Assembly (NCBI GenBank): GCA_011009095.1
Contig: VTPC01090667.1
Coordinates: 88,423 to 152,422, forward strand
Length of the DNA stretch: 64,000 nt
Direction: 5' to 3'
Source: Ignelater luminosus
Taxonomy: Eukaryota; Arthropoda; Insecta; Coleoptera; Elateridae
Of the stretch, positions 34,468 to 47,170 are shown piece after piece (the first letter of the stretch is position 1; every line of letters starts with the position of its first letter). The translations under genes were made by a program, and so were the position numbers. Under the pieces are notes generated by a model. That model did no database searches, was not told where the DNA came from, and saw nothing but the letters and a program-made list of their open reading frames with translations.

Positions 34468-35830
34468 CGTAAAAGAGGAGCTTATATATACAATGAAAGA
34501 ATCCAGTGGTATCAAAACAAAATATATTAAATAAGATTGTAAGTATTAAAGAAATGTAAAAATATACAAAAGTAGGTATTTTCCTACCTATTATAATAAA
34601 GCGTCAAAACAGAAATAAAAAAATTACAAGGCTAATCAATTTGAAATACGATTAAATGACTTGAATTAAAGACAATTGGAAAAAAAGTTTAAACAAAAAA
34701 TGAATCAAAACTCCCGGAGCCGAAATCGTCTAGGTACAGCAAATAATAAGAAATCTTCACTGCCTTGGTGTACCATGATATTGTTCCGTAATTAAAAGCA
34801 ATACCAATGAAGGTAAAAAGAAATTAGCGCAAGCAAGAAAAAAGATTTTTTTAGAAGTAATCCTTAATTCAAAACAATGATAAAAGGAAAACTAATCCAA
34901 TAAACTGTTCAGCAAAATAATCCCAGAAGAAAGGACACTGTGTGAAATTTACAAAAGGAAAGATGCACTGAAAACGCATTAAAATTGCTACACCAGGGTT
35001 AACTACAAAATTGACGAAAACAACATATGGCTAACTAATCATAAAAGTTCCTAGAAGTGAAATCACTTAAACTATTGAAAGGATAAGTGGCAAAAAGGAA
35101 ATTCTGAGGTGGACTTCTATTGGTAAGTACGACCCGATAAACATATTTCCGCTTAACAAAGAATTTAAATAATGAAGAATTCATAAGTAATTTTTAAATG
35201 TTCAGAAAATTAAACGTGAACTAAGAATGATAGAAAAAGTGGATCAATTCTCGACAAAATATCAATCACAATAGCATAGGAAGATCACAGACAAATTTAA
35301 CCTGGGTTAATTAGAATGAAGCCTCATAAGATAAAATATTTTTAACATCGATTGTAAAGAAATTCTAATCTCAAATAAAATCGATCCTTTGTTAAAGCAA
35401 ATGTTTTAATGCGAACTAATAGAAATTAGATTCTTAGCATCTTATTAGAAAATTTCTTTATCTAAACGTAATTAGGCTTACTAGAAAAATCATATAGTAA
35501 AGAAACAGGATATATTAAAATTACATAATACTGGGGAAAATATAGTGGTTCTGGCTTATCGGAAGCGAAGATAACCAACCGCAAACGCTATTTCTTTTCA
35601 GAAATTCTAAGAATAAACTAGACAAATATTATACTGAGTGTCTCGCTTTAATACAAAAAATAAACCAACCCTTAGCAAAAGGCTAAAGATGGATAAGTAA
35701 AGCAAAGAACCAGAACGACTTTTTCCTGTAAGGTTGTATACAGTGCCAAAAGATAACAACCTGAAATGGGGGTACGATAAGACTGATGCTTCACAAGACA
35801 GAAATTTAATTTCGAAACTAAAGCCATGAC
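34468..35830 (+). repeat. Dispersed repeat family D, copy 1
   Basis: AT-rich, apparently non-coding. It shares ordered anchors with 58364-61320: a GAAAGGATAAGTGGCAAAAA block (35076 here, 60553 there), an AATAAACTAGACAAATATTA block with CTCGCTTTAATACA (35610; 61071), and GATAACAACCTGAAAT (35752; 61222). Anchor spacing agrees to within about 15 bp, so these are true copies. It starts right after a 70-bp motif, as does copy 2. The original element type is unknown; short NKLDxYTGCLAL-like peptides in other copies hint that it was once coding. Confidence 0.55.
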
Positions 35831-37821
35831 TGTTGCATCAGAAATTTCTATTTTCTATTAGTTTTTTAGTTTACAACCTATAAACTTTGCAATCTTCTTA
35901 TAAAATTAAAATCTCAAACTATTATTGATAACAATTTTCAGTTTGATGACACTTAATATGTTACACACTATTAACTTAATTATAATTTTTGATACGTACA
36001 GATCCCATTTTTAATTAGATATAATTATAAAAGAATACTTCAAATTAATTAAGTATAAAATATTAGACTTGCTAAGAAGCTTGTCGTTCAAAAAGGAACC
36101 GTTCATTAAAGAGGTTTAATTTCTCTTTTTTAACTCCCTCATCTATTAAGAAAATATTCCAGAACGAAGGAGATCATTAGAAAAGATTTGTCTTTGTTCG
36201 ATAGTCAATGAAGTAACACCTCGATGTAGCTGTAGCTCTTTTATTAGAATTAGTAAATGGTAATTCTCTGGTTCTTGAATTTTAAGATATTCATCTGCAT
36301 TCTAATTGCTTCATTGAGCTAAAACCAAATTGCAATCCAAGTCGACACCTAGGTGCACCTAACTATGATTACAACCAGTTCGGTAGAAGACTTCACGAAG
36401 GATCATTTAAACTAATTTGCTTTTAAGTCTACTTAACACGAATCATAATCAAGAAGGGATGGGAAATCTGCTAGACAATTAATGCCGATAAGGTAAGAAA
36501 GTCAATTACATGCAAATAAACTCAAGTTCGTAAAATACGCTAGGGATCGACCTATACTAACATCCAGAAGTTGGACAATGTTTTTACAGCTCGCTAGAAT
36601 GATTATTGACAAAGGTGAGAACGCTTTACAATCAATTAACTTAACAAAAATATCCTTTCAATTACGAAGCAAATTTAATTATTTGCCAGATACAATAATT
36701 GGCGTTATATAATTGTGAAAGATCACATTGAATAATAAATTTAATTACGCAGGTATTTCAGAACTAATAATTATTTCACCCCTTCAACAGACCTTTACTC
36801 TTCTCGCCGGTTCTTAATACGCCGATAAATCATTTCGCGCTTCTACCGAGAATAATCCAAAATAAACGCAGCTATAATCTTGTAATATTCTATCGTTTTG
36901 GTTTGTTATCAAATTTTATTTTAGTTAATTTATACCTTTAAATTGTAATATTCTAATACTGAAAACATTGTAATAATAAATAAGAAAATTCTTTAAAATT
37001 CAAAACAACTAATTTTTTTATATTAGTGGTTTTTTTATTGATTGCGGGCAAACCTTACTAGAACGTTTGTTTTAAATTTACATCAAAATGCTCTTAACAG
37101 TAATATACAAATAGAAAGTAATAATTATTATACTTAGCCACAAGTGATTTATTAAATTCGTTTTTTATAGTAACTTACGATATTTTTACTGATTTATAAA
37201 AACAGCCCTGTGTTCATATCAAGCATATTATAATTATAAAAAACCAATAACGCCAAAAGTGTAAACAAGAAAACTTTGAAATAGCAATTTGTGATTAGAG
37301 CCTAGTAAATTGATTAACTGCAAACTATTTCGCTGCAAATAATTAGAAGATTATAAAGAAAAGCTAATTATTATTACTCAGAAATTACCCGTTTCTTGAA
37401 GAATGTGTAACAGTTTATTACCAAAATCAATAATTTTCTTTCAATGGCCTAACATACATTTCTCGAAAAAGTTTCTATTTTAGTAAGCTTGCTTCAATAT
37501 CTCCTGCCATTTCTAAAATACTAAAAGCAAAACAAGAAGTTTTAAATTAGATTTTACTCGAAAACGGGATATGCTATGAAAAAACATACAAAACCTGCTT
37601 TTTATTAAATTGAGGATAGACTTCAAACACCAGAAAGCTATTTAATGTCTTTTTCAGATAACTCATTTTAACACTTTTCTTCTAAAATATCGAAAAATAA
37701 AAAATTATAAAATTTCGCTTTGGTGTTCAATACCTGAGAAACAGAGCTTTCAGAAAAAAAGGCTCTTAAAAATCAAGTTTATAATTTATGGTTATTAAAT
37801 TTCCACTGGTTATTCTCAACA
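35831..37821. other. AT-rich non-coding stretch
   Basis: No gene, TIR or repeat array recognised. Confidence 0.6.
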
Positions 37822-37823
37822 TA

Positions 37824-37851
37824 CGAGGGTGGTCTGAAAAGTTTCCGACCT
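37824..37851 (+). repeat. Mariner TIR (left in window)
   Basis: 28 bp, one mismatch to the inverted copy at 39062-39089. Confidence 0.9.
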
Positions 37852-37888
37852 AACAAAGATACAAGACATTTTTTCTGAAATTTTTTTT

Positions 37889-38911
37889 TTATTTTTCAAC
37901 ATAGTCTCCTTGTAACTCTACACACTTCTCCCAGCGATGCTCCCATCTCTGTAACCCGTCCAAATAGTACTCGGCATTTTTCTCTGCAAAATAATTGTTC
38001 ACGAAGGTGATTGCCTCTTCATCTCCGAGCTCAATTTTTAGATGAGGGAACAAGAAGAAGTCGCTTGGGGCTAGATCTGGTGAGTAAGGCGGATGGTCAA
38101 GCAGTTCAAACCGTAATTCGTGGATTTTCGCCATGGCAACCGCTGAGGTGTGAGACGGTGCGTTGTCTTGGTGAAACAGGATTTTCTTTTTCTGCAAATG
38201 TGGCCGTTTTTTCGCCTTCAGCTTGTCAAGTAATGATGCATAGTATGCTCCTGTAATGGTTTTTCCTTTTTGAGGATAATCGATTAAAATAACTCCATGA
38301 CTATCTTAAAAAACAGTCGCCATCACTTTCCCAGCAGAAAAAACAGTTTTTGCTTTTTTTGGAGCCGGTTCCCCCTTTGCAGTCCACTGTTTGGACTGTA
38401 TTTTTGTTTCGGGCGTATAATGGTGTATCCAGGTTTCATCTACAGTAATTAATCGGCGCCAAAACTCGGATTTATTTCGCCTAAACTGCGCCAAAAGAGC
38501 GTTGGAAATATTCATTCGAACACGTTTTTGGTCTAACGTGAGCAAACGCGGCACCCAACGCGCGGACAGCTTTCTCATGCCTAAATGTTGATTTAATATG
38601 TGACAAACACGTTCTTTTGACATGTTCATAACCTCTGCCATCTCTCTCACTTTAATTCGGCGGTCGTCTAGCACCATTTGGTGAACTTTGGCGATGTTTT
38701 CGTCGGTAGTTGCAGTTTTTGGACGTCCCGAACGTTCATCGCCTCCCAAGCTCTTACGGCCACGTTTAAATTCAGCAGCCCAAAATTTCACTGTGGTAAA
38801 TGATGGTGCAGAGTCCCCATACACAGAATCCAACTCATCTTTTATTTGCGAAGGCGTATTGCCTTTCAAAAACAAATATTTAATGACAGCTCGATACTCG
38901 ATTTTGTCCAT
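37889..38911 (-). pseudogene. Mariner transposase with one in-frame stop and a small deletion
   Basis: The ATG at 38911 (MDKIEYRAVIKYLFLKG) begins the paired helix-turn-helix region. WVPRLLTLDQK is the WVPHEL-like linker. The catalytic residues are in TVDETWIHHYTPE, FHQDNAPSH and PPYSPDLAPSDFF, with 34 residues between the last two aspartates: classical DD34D. One codon, the expected tryptophan of the conserved VFWD motif, is TAA (38306-38308). The reading frame continues unbroken on both sides. After LKIELG about seven or eight residues of the usual GKKF-type segment are missing. It ends GDYVEK, the normal mariner C-terminus. It would be a 340-codon protein. One nonsense change and the small deletion probably abolish function; all three aspartates remain. 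Confidence 0.9.
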
Positions 38912-39061
38912 TTTCACAAAAAAACTCACATCAACTCACTCAAACGACTGTTACATAAAAACTGCGCGTCTAAAATGGCTGAAACTTTGGTGAGTAACTG
39001 TCAACAGATGAACAACGAAATTCAGTAGCTTTTATTTACGAGTGCTGCCATCTTCACGTTG

Positions 39062-39089
39062 AGGTCGGAAACTTTTCAGACCATCCTCG
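39062..39089 (-). repeat. Mariner TIR (right in window)
   Basis: Inverted copy of 37824-37851. Followed by TA. Confidence 0.9.
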
Positions 39090-39091
39090 TA

Positions 39092-40110
39092 CAGTCCTTG
39101 TTATGAACCTAGTTTACCATTTCTGTAAGTGTTGGTTTCAAAAATAGAATGTTTATAAATGATTGTCCACGTATAATCCAAGATTAATGTAAATGAAAAT
39201 CCTGCGACATTTACAAACCGTGCTAAGCTATTGTAAAGCATTGTAACCTCAATATATTCAATATTTATATTTGACTCTATGCTGAGTTTCGGTTATAACA
39301 TATGATTCAAAAAGTATTCAAAGTATTTGATGTCAAATTGGCACTTTTACACCTTTAAGTTCTTTTAAACTAAGACTTATGTTTAACCGTTCAAGGCTTC
39401 TCTAGAACTGCAATGTTTTAAAGCATATATTAGAAATGTCATTTTATCGTGGCACATCATACATCCGTAATGTGAATCGTCGGCACCAAAATGATGGGGA
39501 AAAAGGGCTAGCCCGATCTGTTTTTAATTTTACTCTCTTAAGAAAGTCAAGGAAACACGACTATGTAAAAAGGAGTAACCATATTCGTGTTTGCATATAA
39601 CAGTCTTAAGTAGGATAATGGAGGCCAAAATCTTAATCTTGGGCCACTGCAGATGACCTATAGGACATTTAGGCCTCTTAAAAGGTTGGTAGCCTATCCG
39701 TATCATAAGGAAAGTTAATGCAAAACAAATCCCAAACTTAGAGTAAAGTATACTAGCCCATGTTGACAAATTACCTTTTTGAAACGGTTAATGAACGGCA
39801 AAACCTTTATTTTCAACTTGTTTCCACTGCGAGATGGTAAAAAGAAGATGAGCGCTGCAAATTGGATCCGCTCTATAAGTTCATGCGCAACTGTGCAAAA
39901 TCTTGAGATAATAGATAAAAGTTTTAATTCGGTTACAAAACAATTGTTCCAAGCTAAAATGGGTCAGTTTGAAGAATTATCTTTTGTTACTGCTGTAAAT
40001 ATTGATATAATCTTCATTACGAAAACGGAGAAGATGATGACTTTAAAAAACTTCAACTTGAACAGGATGCTTGAGCCGATTCTTTGTCACAGGTAAAACC
40101 TGGAAATGTG
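39092..40110. other. Non-coding stretch
   Basis: A 105-codon frame at 39779-40096 (alternative start) adjoins repeat C. It has no recognisable domain and may be degraded element sequence. Otherwise nothing seen. Confidence 0.45.
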
Positions 40111-40385
40111 GCCTTATGCCCGTGCAGACCTAAAGTAGTGTGCACACAGCAGCTCGAACGTCGAAGATGGTAGTGGTTCACAGATGATTTACCATAAATT
40201 GAATTAAAACTCCATAACGGACCTCAAGTGTAACTAGAGAAAAATGTCTCAATCGGTATGAACGCCAGAAGCCAAATCAAGGTTAACACGTTTGCTGATG
40301 TGACCTCGCACCAAGAACATCCTGTATATATGTATCTTAATAAACGTCCTGGTAACAATGAACACTCTTTAACTTACCAAAAGCT
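40111..40385 (+). repeat. Dispersed repeat family C, copy 1
   Basis: Begins CCTTATGCCCGTGCAGACC and then CAGCTCGAACG. It continues to ATGTCTCAATCGGTATG, GTTTGCTGATGTGAC and TCGCACCAAGAACA. The same blocks occur in the same order and orientation at 47171-47445, there inside a decayed LINE. Confidence 0.6.
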
Positions 40386-41489
40386 TATAATACCTTAAGA
40401 TCCACTTGTGCTTGCAAACGACTCGCTGCTATTTACTAAACCGGTAAATTCTATAAACTTACATACAGTAATCCACTGGTCATTGATCACTCTCGACTGT
40501 AGTATCAAATCTAAAGTTTTTCCAATAAAATAACAAGATTATTGCCTCTGCAGCACGTCAATACTGATTCAGTTGTCTGGTTTACAATATTAACTTCAAA
40601 AATACACATACATGTTTAATGCTCAGCCTGAAACATTAAACAAGGCAGCACACAAATAAAATTCCAAGATTAATTGACACTCAAAAATTTATTTAAAATT
40701 AATAAAAATAAAGTTGCAAATAAGTAAACACACTGATTTCAACCACAACGGAATAAAAAAATTAATATAAGAGAAAATACATAAACATATGATTACTGAA
40801 TTATTAAAGTTTGTCAGAATAGCAACAACATAAAAATTAAACCTCGTAACTTATGATACCAAAAAATATTTCTTAAATAAAGAAAAAGTTTAATGACAAA
40901 AAAGCAGAATTTTGCTAAATTTACTCTAATAAAATACAATACGCAAAGTTTTGCATTGGATATCTTAATAGACAACAAAAGATGCCGATAGCTTTCGTTT
41001 TACAGCAACGATGAATTTACTTCAATAAACACCTAAATGCAGCCTTTTATTACGCGTACCCTTTTTTTTCGGAAAAGTTTACATTCTAAAACTATATAGA
41101 TTGCTAATTTCTATTCCAAAAAAAAGGAAATAACTTAAAATTACTAAATTAAAAAAAAATAGCTGACTATAATACAATCAGTTGTTACAAAACCTCAACG
41201 AGAGATTTCATCAAACCTTGGGCTTCAAGCAAATATTTCCTGGTGAATTCGTTTAACGTGGACGGCGGTCGGAATGTTCATTGACCCTTTGTAATGTCAT
41301 TCTTTTAGCCTATCCGGGCTCTGCTTTAAGTTTCCTATAAATTAATTACTTTATTTGAAATTTGATATGTAATTCCTGTCGCTTTTACGTCAAAACGTGC
41401 TTTATTTTAGTTTGAGACTGGATCTTTAGTATATTTCCCTGTTTTTATCAATTCAAGGAATTTTTGTTTACTTTCGAGCTTTGAAATAC
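40386..41489. other. AT-rich non-coding stretch
   Basis: Nothing recognisable. A/T homopolymer-rich from 40660 to 41180. Confidence 0.6.
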
Positions 41490-42190
41490 TTACCGTGTGC
41501 AGATTCATGTCTGGGTGAAGGCAGCTTTACATTGGCAAAATAACGTCTGGTACCTTTTCGTTTTTAATTGACCGTCTGTGTTTTATTTGATACTACAGTA
41601 TACAACCAGCTTCTTTACTCTTTCGAATTGTTTTATGCCGTCAAATGTGACAGCATTTTCCCTGAAAGTTCTAGTTTGGTTTTTTTGGTGAAGACGCACG
41701 GGCCGTGAGTTCCGGCGTTTACCTCGGTTTGCCTGTCAACACCAGTTAATCCGCCGTAAATTCGCCTCTTTGAGTTTTTGTGTTAATGCGAGTGTTTTCT
41801 AGAGACTGGGTCTGGAAAGCACAGAACGGCCGCCTTGGCCGGATCAGTGCCAGAGTTCACGTGTAGCGGAGTTTTTCCGACATATATCTTTATTTCATTT
41901 CGTTGGTTGCAGAGAGCCGGGTAGAAATTTATCGTCGTTTGTGGAAAATTCTTCGTTAAAGTAAAAAAACTTTATTTTTTGTTTTGATGAGACTGTTTCT
42001 TTCCTGTTACCTTTCGGATGTGAATAGTACACTCTCGCCTGTGTTAAAATGAAAGTTACGTGAAGTGCAAAAAAGTCATTAAAGTGCCTTAAATCTATTG
42101 TGGTTTTGGTCAACGTCGAGAATCGACCCCTCGCAATTTTATCATTTGAACGTCGCTGAGCATGGTTGTTCGAATACAACTTATTTTAGA
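41490..42190 (+). promoter_or_regulatory. Candidate promoter / first-exon island 3
   Basis: A marked CpG/GC-rich segment lies at 41690-41880 (GACGCACGGGCCGTGAGTTCC, ACGGCCGCCTTGGCCGG). A TCAGTG initiator-like site is at 41844-41849. Downstream, an ATG at 42162 has A at -3 and G at +4 (AGCATGG), a favourable start context. It opens ten codons, MVVRIQLILE, up to a donor AGA|GTAAGA (last exon base 42190). An acceptor-like pyrimidine tract with TTGCAG at about 41905-41911 suggests the last part could be a second exon. This is the best candidate for a true host first coding exon. No product can be named from ten residues. Confidence 0.4.
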
Positions 42191-45100
42191 GTAAGATTCA
42201 TGTTTATGTATTTTTATGTAATCTTTTATGTACGCCAATTAATTTAGTATTGATTTAAGTTAGGGCAGCATTATAAACATTTTCCTGAAAAAATCTAGGG
42301 TTTTATTAGACTATTTAGAAATCCATTTTTAATAATTTTTAATAATTAATTTCTTTGGTTAAAGATAATTTGATAATTTTCTTTTGTTTAAAGTAACATA
42401 ATTACAGTTTTAGATTACAATTTAACTTTATGTGATTAATTATTATGTGCTGTCTACTTTGTTTTATTTTACGATAATAAAAATTTAATAGCGAATCCTT
42501 CCGATTCGGTCATGTATGATTAGGTCACCTTTCCATTTTAAAATTTTAAAGTGTTTTTTTTTATATTTGCAAGTGATGCAATTTTAATATTTTATATTCA
42601 ACTCATTTTAACGTTGTCAAAAAATTTTATGTATGTTGCCAAGTTCTGATTCCTTTTTATTTATATAAGTATTGTTTTCTTTAACGTTCAGGTAATGTAA
42701 TTTATTGTTATGACTTATGAAGTGTTCCAGTTCTCTAATTTCTAGTAACACAAAATTACTGAATTTTGCTGATAATAGTTCAGAAGTTTTATAGTTATAT
42801 ATTTATTTCAGTTATGAAAGCGAGAAAGAGCTGCTGGAGATTACTGTATATCGTGATATTATTATATGTTTTTTTTTATATTATTTATGGAACCGATGTA
42901 AACCTTTTCGGGTAATTTGAAAGTGTATTTTAACATCAAAATGCAATTTTAAGCTTATATATACAGGGTGTTCGTGGAGTAGACTCCTATATACAGGGTG
43001 TTCGTCTATGTGGGAACAGGTCGACGAATTACATCATTTAGTGTTAGTGTTTCTTGGCGCTTTTTTAGTATTTCTTTAGGCTTTTTAGTCATAATTTAAT
43101 CCTGGATTATTTACCCCCCCCCCCCATCTTCGACTTCGAGCTTTGAAATTAAACATCTTTCAATTTCTGGCTTTTACGCGAATTAGGCCTTTTTTCAGTT
43201 TTTTCCCGTTACAACTTACGCGCCTCCAAACACAAAATTGAACACAGAACTGTATCTACTCACTCGCAGAGAACTGTCTCGATGCAAAACACGGATATGC
43301 ATTTCTTTAAGCTTAGCTTCACAAAATTATAAACAAGTGTTTATTACTGCCAGTCGAAATTTTTATTAAGCTTTCATTTTTTCTTTTTAATAACAAAAGT
43401 TTTTAAGCCGCTCAAGAATTATTTTTAAAACAATAACAAAAGGGCATGGTCGTGTTCACGATTCCAAACTTTAGTTTATAGCTAAACAAAAACTAAAGGT
43501 CTTTTAACCCACAAAGTGCACTCTTGGGAGAATTTATCCCCAATTACTCGCAAAATTCAAAAACAAACTTCCGACTAAGAAGTCATAATAATTCAGAAAA
43601 ACTATTTTTAATGCTACCGAGATTCAGTGGTAACAGAAATTAGAATAGCCTTGAGTAGCTAGCTCAAGTCGCAGGAGGACGTGGGCCTGCACGGGGTGAC
43701 TTATTATAGATACCAACTGAGTTGAGCAAATTTTTATATATATATTTATGGGCGCCAGATTCTATAAACTCGAGGTCCAGAAATAGTATTATCTCGAATT
43801 ACAGATAATGTAACTTACCAAACTCTAACTTCCAAAATAGTTCTGAAAAGGGGTAAAGGAGACAAAAATAAAACATTAAAATAGGCAATCCAAAATTTAA
43901 TGAAAAACAATAATGCAGGTGATAGAGTTGCGGTACAATAATAGTGTTACCCAGTAGATGATATGTTATACAATGAACGCAAGGAAATAAATATTCCAGA
44001 CTCAAAGAAATGCTAGATTTCAAGCAAAAATTTAATAGACTGCATATTACATCCTACAAAAAAAAAGAATAAAAATTATCAGTCTAAAAGGATCAAACAA
44101 ATAAACTGAAACCTCAATAATTAAATAATAATCAACTGCTGCTGCTGCAACGGGCCTGCGACGTGCTAAATGGTAAAATAAAAGACAAGTTCAAACAGGA
44201 ATCATATTATAAATGTAGCATATTTCCTAGGTGGAATAGAAAATTTTGATGTAAATTGACTCGTATTAAAGCAAGCTAGATCTGGAACAGTGTTCCAGTC
44301 GACGTAATTTTAATAAGCACACGTGTAGTAAAATAAACAATGTACAGACAAAATTGAAAAATGTTTCTAACAAAAGATTTGATAAACAAAAACTAAATAT
44401 GTTTACAATTTTATTTAAATGGATTTGGCACGAATTCTCTTGGAAATATAGAACACAAACAATCTCAATAAAACTTTGAGCAATCCTGGAGAAATCCATC
44501 TGTCAGTGTTGTCCTCTTTACAGTTCATAAAATCAATTAATTTGGCAGTTGAAAACATTACGTTTTTCTAAACAAAATATTTTCAAACCATTTTAAAAGA
44601 AATTGAAATTGATCACCGATACTCTAGTAAAGATGGTTGCCTTATAAAGTTGATGTAAACAACCGGCACTGCAGATTTGAGCAGAAGAGTAATGTAAATC
44701 GTTAAACAGTAGTAAAGATTTAATTCACAAACTGTGTAGAGACATAAAAACGTAGATAAGGTTGTAGATTCTAAAATTACTTTTCGCTATACAATGCACA
44801 GTGTTAGCCTCATTATGATTATTATTTGTATGTGATTCTAAATTCTAGTACAAACAACAATTTGTATTTTCTTACTAGCAGCGTTCGCTATATAATTGTA
44901 AATGAATATGCTCTTGTCTCATTGTGAAAGCTTTAGATAATACTCAGGAAGCATCCTTCTTCAAGATAAGTAATCTTGAGAAAACTAAAGTATTGCCTAT
45001 TTAAGATTTTTAAAAATTAAAAGTTTTAAAAAAATTAGAAGTTCCATAAAGACAAGATCCGTAGAAGTGACACTTATATGAAAGCCAGTTTCAAGAGCTT

Positions 45101-46169
45101 TAAAATGAGCCGTTGCTGAGCTTTCTGTGATAAACCATTGCGAAGTTATAAGGGATTTTATGATTGAAAGACGAAAATTTGCAATTTGCGCTACTTTTAA
45201 ACACTTGCAAAAAATAAACGGTTTGAATAAAAATTCTAAAAGGCTGAATTATTAATATTCTCCATAAGTACACTCAATCATAAAAAAGTAAGAATATCTA
45301 AGACATCAATGTTCATGCCCCTATTGATTTGATATGGATTTACCCAACAGACAAAGTGTTTAGATGTTGATATCATTAAACATAAATAAAGTAATTGTAA
45401 ATCAGGCAAAAAATTATTTAATCTTTTTAAAAACATGTTTAGTTTTCAAAGCATAATTCCCGGAAACAACATAAAAAAGATCTATCCAGAGTCCAGAGAT
45501 TATAAAAGTTTCTTTTATTATAAAATAGCAGCTTTCGAGAAATCTTCAGAAAGCGCTGAACAAAGAAGCGAAATATTGTGAGGAAATAATCGAGAAAGTG
45601 CAATTGATTGTACTACACAAATGTTGATACACAGCCTTATAACCTAGATTCTATTCTATCACCAAAATTGCATTGAACGAATGTTTTGTTCATTGTTGAT
45701 GGGTGCCTTTTATCCACTGTATACAGTTTTTCAAAATAAATTATAGCACGATTTCAAATTAAATTATATTTATAGTTAGTATTTTGTTAATAAGCACATT
45801 TTTATGTTTAAATAAATTAAAAGGGAATATTCGTTCTGTAAAATTTTACATCAATCTAAATAATCAGATAAATTCAAAATCATTTATGAACAGAAACCAA
45901 ACGAAATTAATTTACTGTACATATTTATTATTGTAATTCAGTTTAGAGATTTTAAATTAGCTAGAGATTCTTTAGTTGTTGTCACAAGAAGTTCAGAGTT
46001 TTCTAGAAAATAGCGTTTTCCAAGCACGTTGCATTGCATGTTATAACTGGTTATAATATCTTCAAAATAAGACACTTGCAAAGTTGTAGAAGTCTTTATA
46101 AACCTCGAAATTGACGGAACAGCAATAAAAGACTGGGTAACATGGTCATGTTTTATTTTAACAGGGATT
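42191..46169. other. Non-coding stretch with small repeats
   Basis: Presumed first intron of the candidate transcript. It contains a duplicated TATATACAGGGTGTTCGT (42957-42974 and 42988-43005), a 12-base poly-C at 43114-43125, and a TGCTGCTGCTGC run at about 44140-44152. No coding region is supported. Confidence 0.5.
42957..43005. repeat. Duplicated transposon-end-like motif
   Basis: TATATACAGGGTGTTCGT occurs twice, 31 bp apart, in direct orientation. CAGGGTGTTCG resembles Tc1/mariner-type termini. It could be a nested insertion or a small duplication. No matching right end was identified. Confidence 0.5.
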
Positions 46170-46549
46170 GGTTCCACTTATAGAAACCATTATCTTCTAT
46201 CCTTTTACAAGATAAAATGACTGAAAGAAGTGTAATGCGGTCTCGATTTTGCCAGGCAACTGTCCCAGATCCTTGATCGTTTTCAAAGTCAGGCATGCAT
46301 ACTTCTGTCAAAATTTGCTGAGTCAGAAGAGTTGCAACAAATGATAGTGGCAAGGTGCAGTCCGACTGTTGACGACGGATGATATTATGAACACCATGTG
46401 TGCCAGAGTTGTCGCCGCTTTACGTGTCAAACTTCGAACTCTCTCTCATCATGGCTTCTCTGCGTCAGTTTTTATCTTGTGGAAAAAGTATTAAAAGTTA
46501 TACGTTTATTCAAATCTGGCTTGAAAAGTAGTTTATGTAGATGGTTTGG

Positions 46550-47040
46550 GCTGGTAAGTCAATGGATACTGCGCTGGAAGGTCACAATCGTCTGATTCAA
46601 GCCATCAGCAAATTTATAAACCTGCTACTTTGCAGTAACCTACCAATTAAGATTCGACCTGTCTGCTTGGTGCTACTATCATTATCGTATCAAAACCAAA
46701 TGGATCTGAAATTGAGACCCACGTAGTTTTCATCTGCTTCTCCACTCTACATTCAATTACTAAGTTCCTCATTAAAGTTGATTTTTGCAACGTATTTAAT
46801 AAACTGTAAGGTGGTATACCAAAAGCTAAAAGAATGTTGTCCATTCATCAGTCAGTGCTACTTATACGTATATGAAATCTCCATGCCAAAGAAGAATATT
46901 GTTTTTTCCTTTCGGGAAGTGCCCATTGAAATCAGCACTGTTAACCATCAGACTTTACGTTATCGTTTGAGCCATAAGCTGCGAATTCAAAGTGTGGTTA
47001 CTGACGATGATTGTATTGCTGACTCTTCTAATGGCGTCTA
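46550..47040 (+). pseudogene. Decayed non-LTR RT segment
   Basis: Scattered across frames are RT-like blocks: LGATIIIVSKPNGSEIE (46671-46725, matching the F/LGA-x-L-x-x-x-x-K-x-D/NG-x-x-x-R-P block of a class of non-LTR RTs), LIKVDFCNVFNKL (46770-46808, motif A, usually D-F-x-NAFN), and a PFISQCYLYVYE segment (46837-46872) that would follow motif A. The last frame is open to 47040. Frameshifts separate the blocks. It is very old and inactive; the clade is not assigned. A C-terminal piece of the same kind of element may be at 48974-49063. Confidence 0.5.
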
Positions 47041-47170
47041 AGACTAGGACTCTGCTTGATCCACTTTGAATGCAAAAATTTCATTCAGTCTTCATTCTTG
47101 TATCCCAAATAAAAATTTAATGCTGCAAACTTGCCCGATAAACTCTACCACGAACAAAACACGAAAAGAG

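Larger units (their letters stand above)
37824..39089 (-). mobile_element. Mariner (DD34D) element, one nonsense codon
   Basis: 1,266 bp. The 28-bp TIRs (37824-37851, 39062-39089) begin CGAGGGTGGTCTGAAAAGT and differ at one base. TA duplications lie at 37822-37823 and 39090-39091. A single transposase frame is on the minus strand. Length and ends are typical of mariner. Confidence 0.92.

Noticed and set aside
41895-42179. 94-codon minus-strand open frame within promoter island 3
   Set aside because: It lies opposite the candidate + strand first exon, has no recognised domain and is probably a shadow.
45938-46353. Two overlapping minus-strand frames of 79 and 66 codons
   Set aside because: They looked protein-like, but they need a frameshift to join, match no known family and adjoin LINE-derived + strand sequence.
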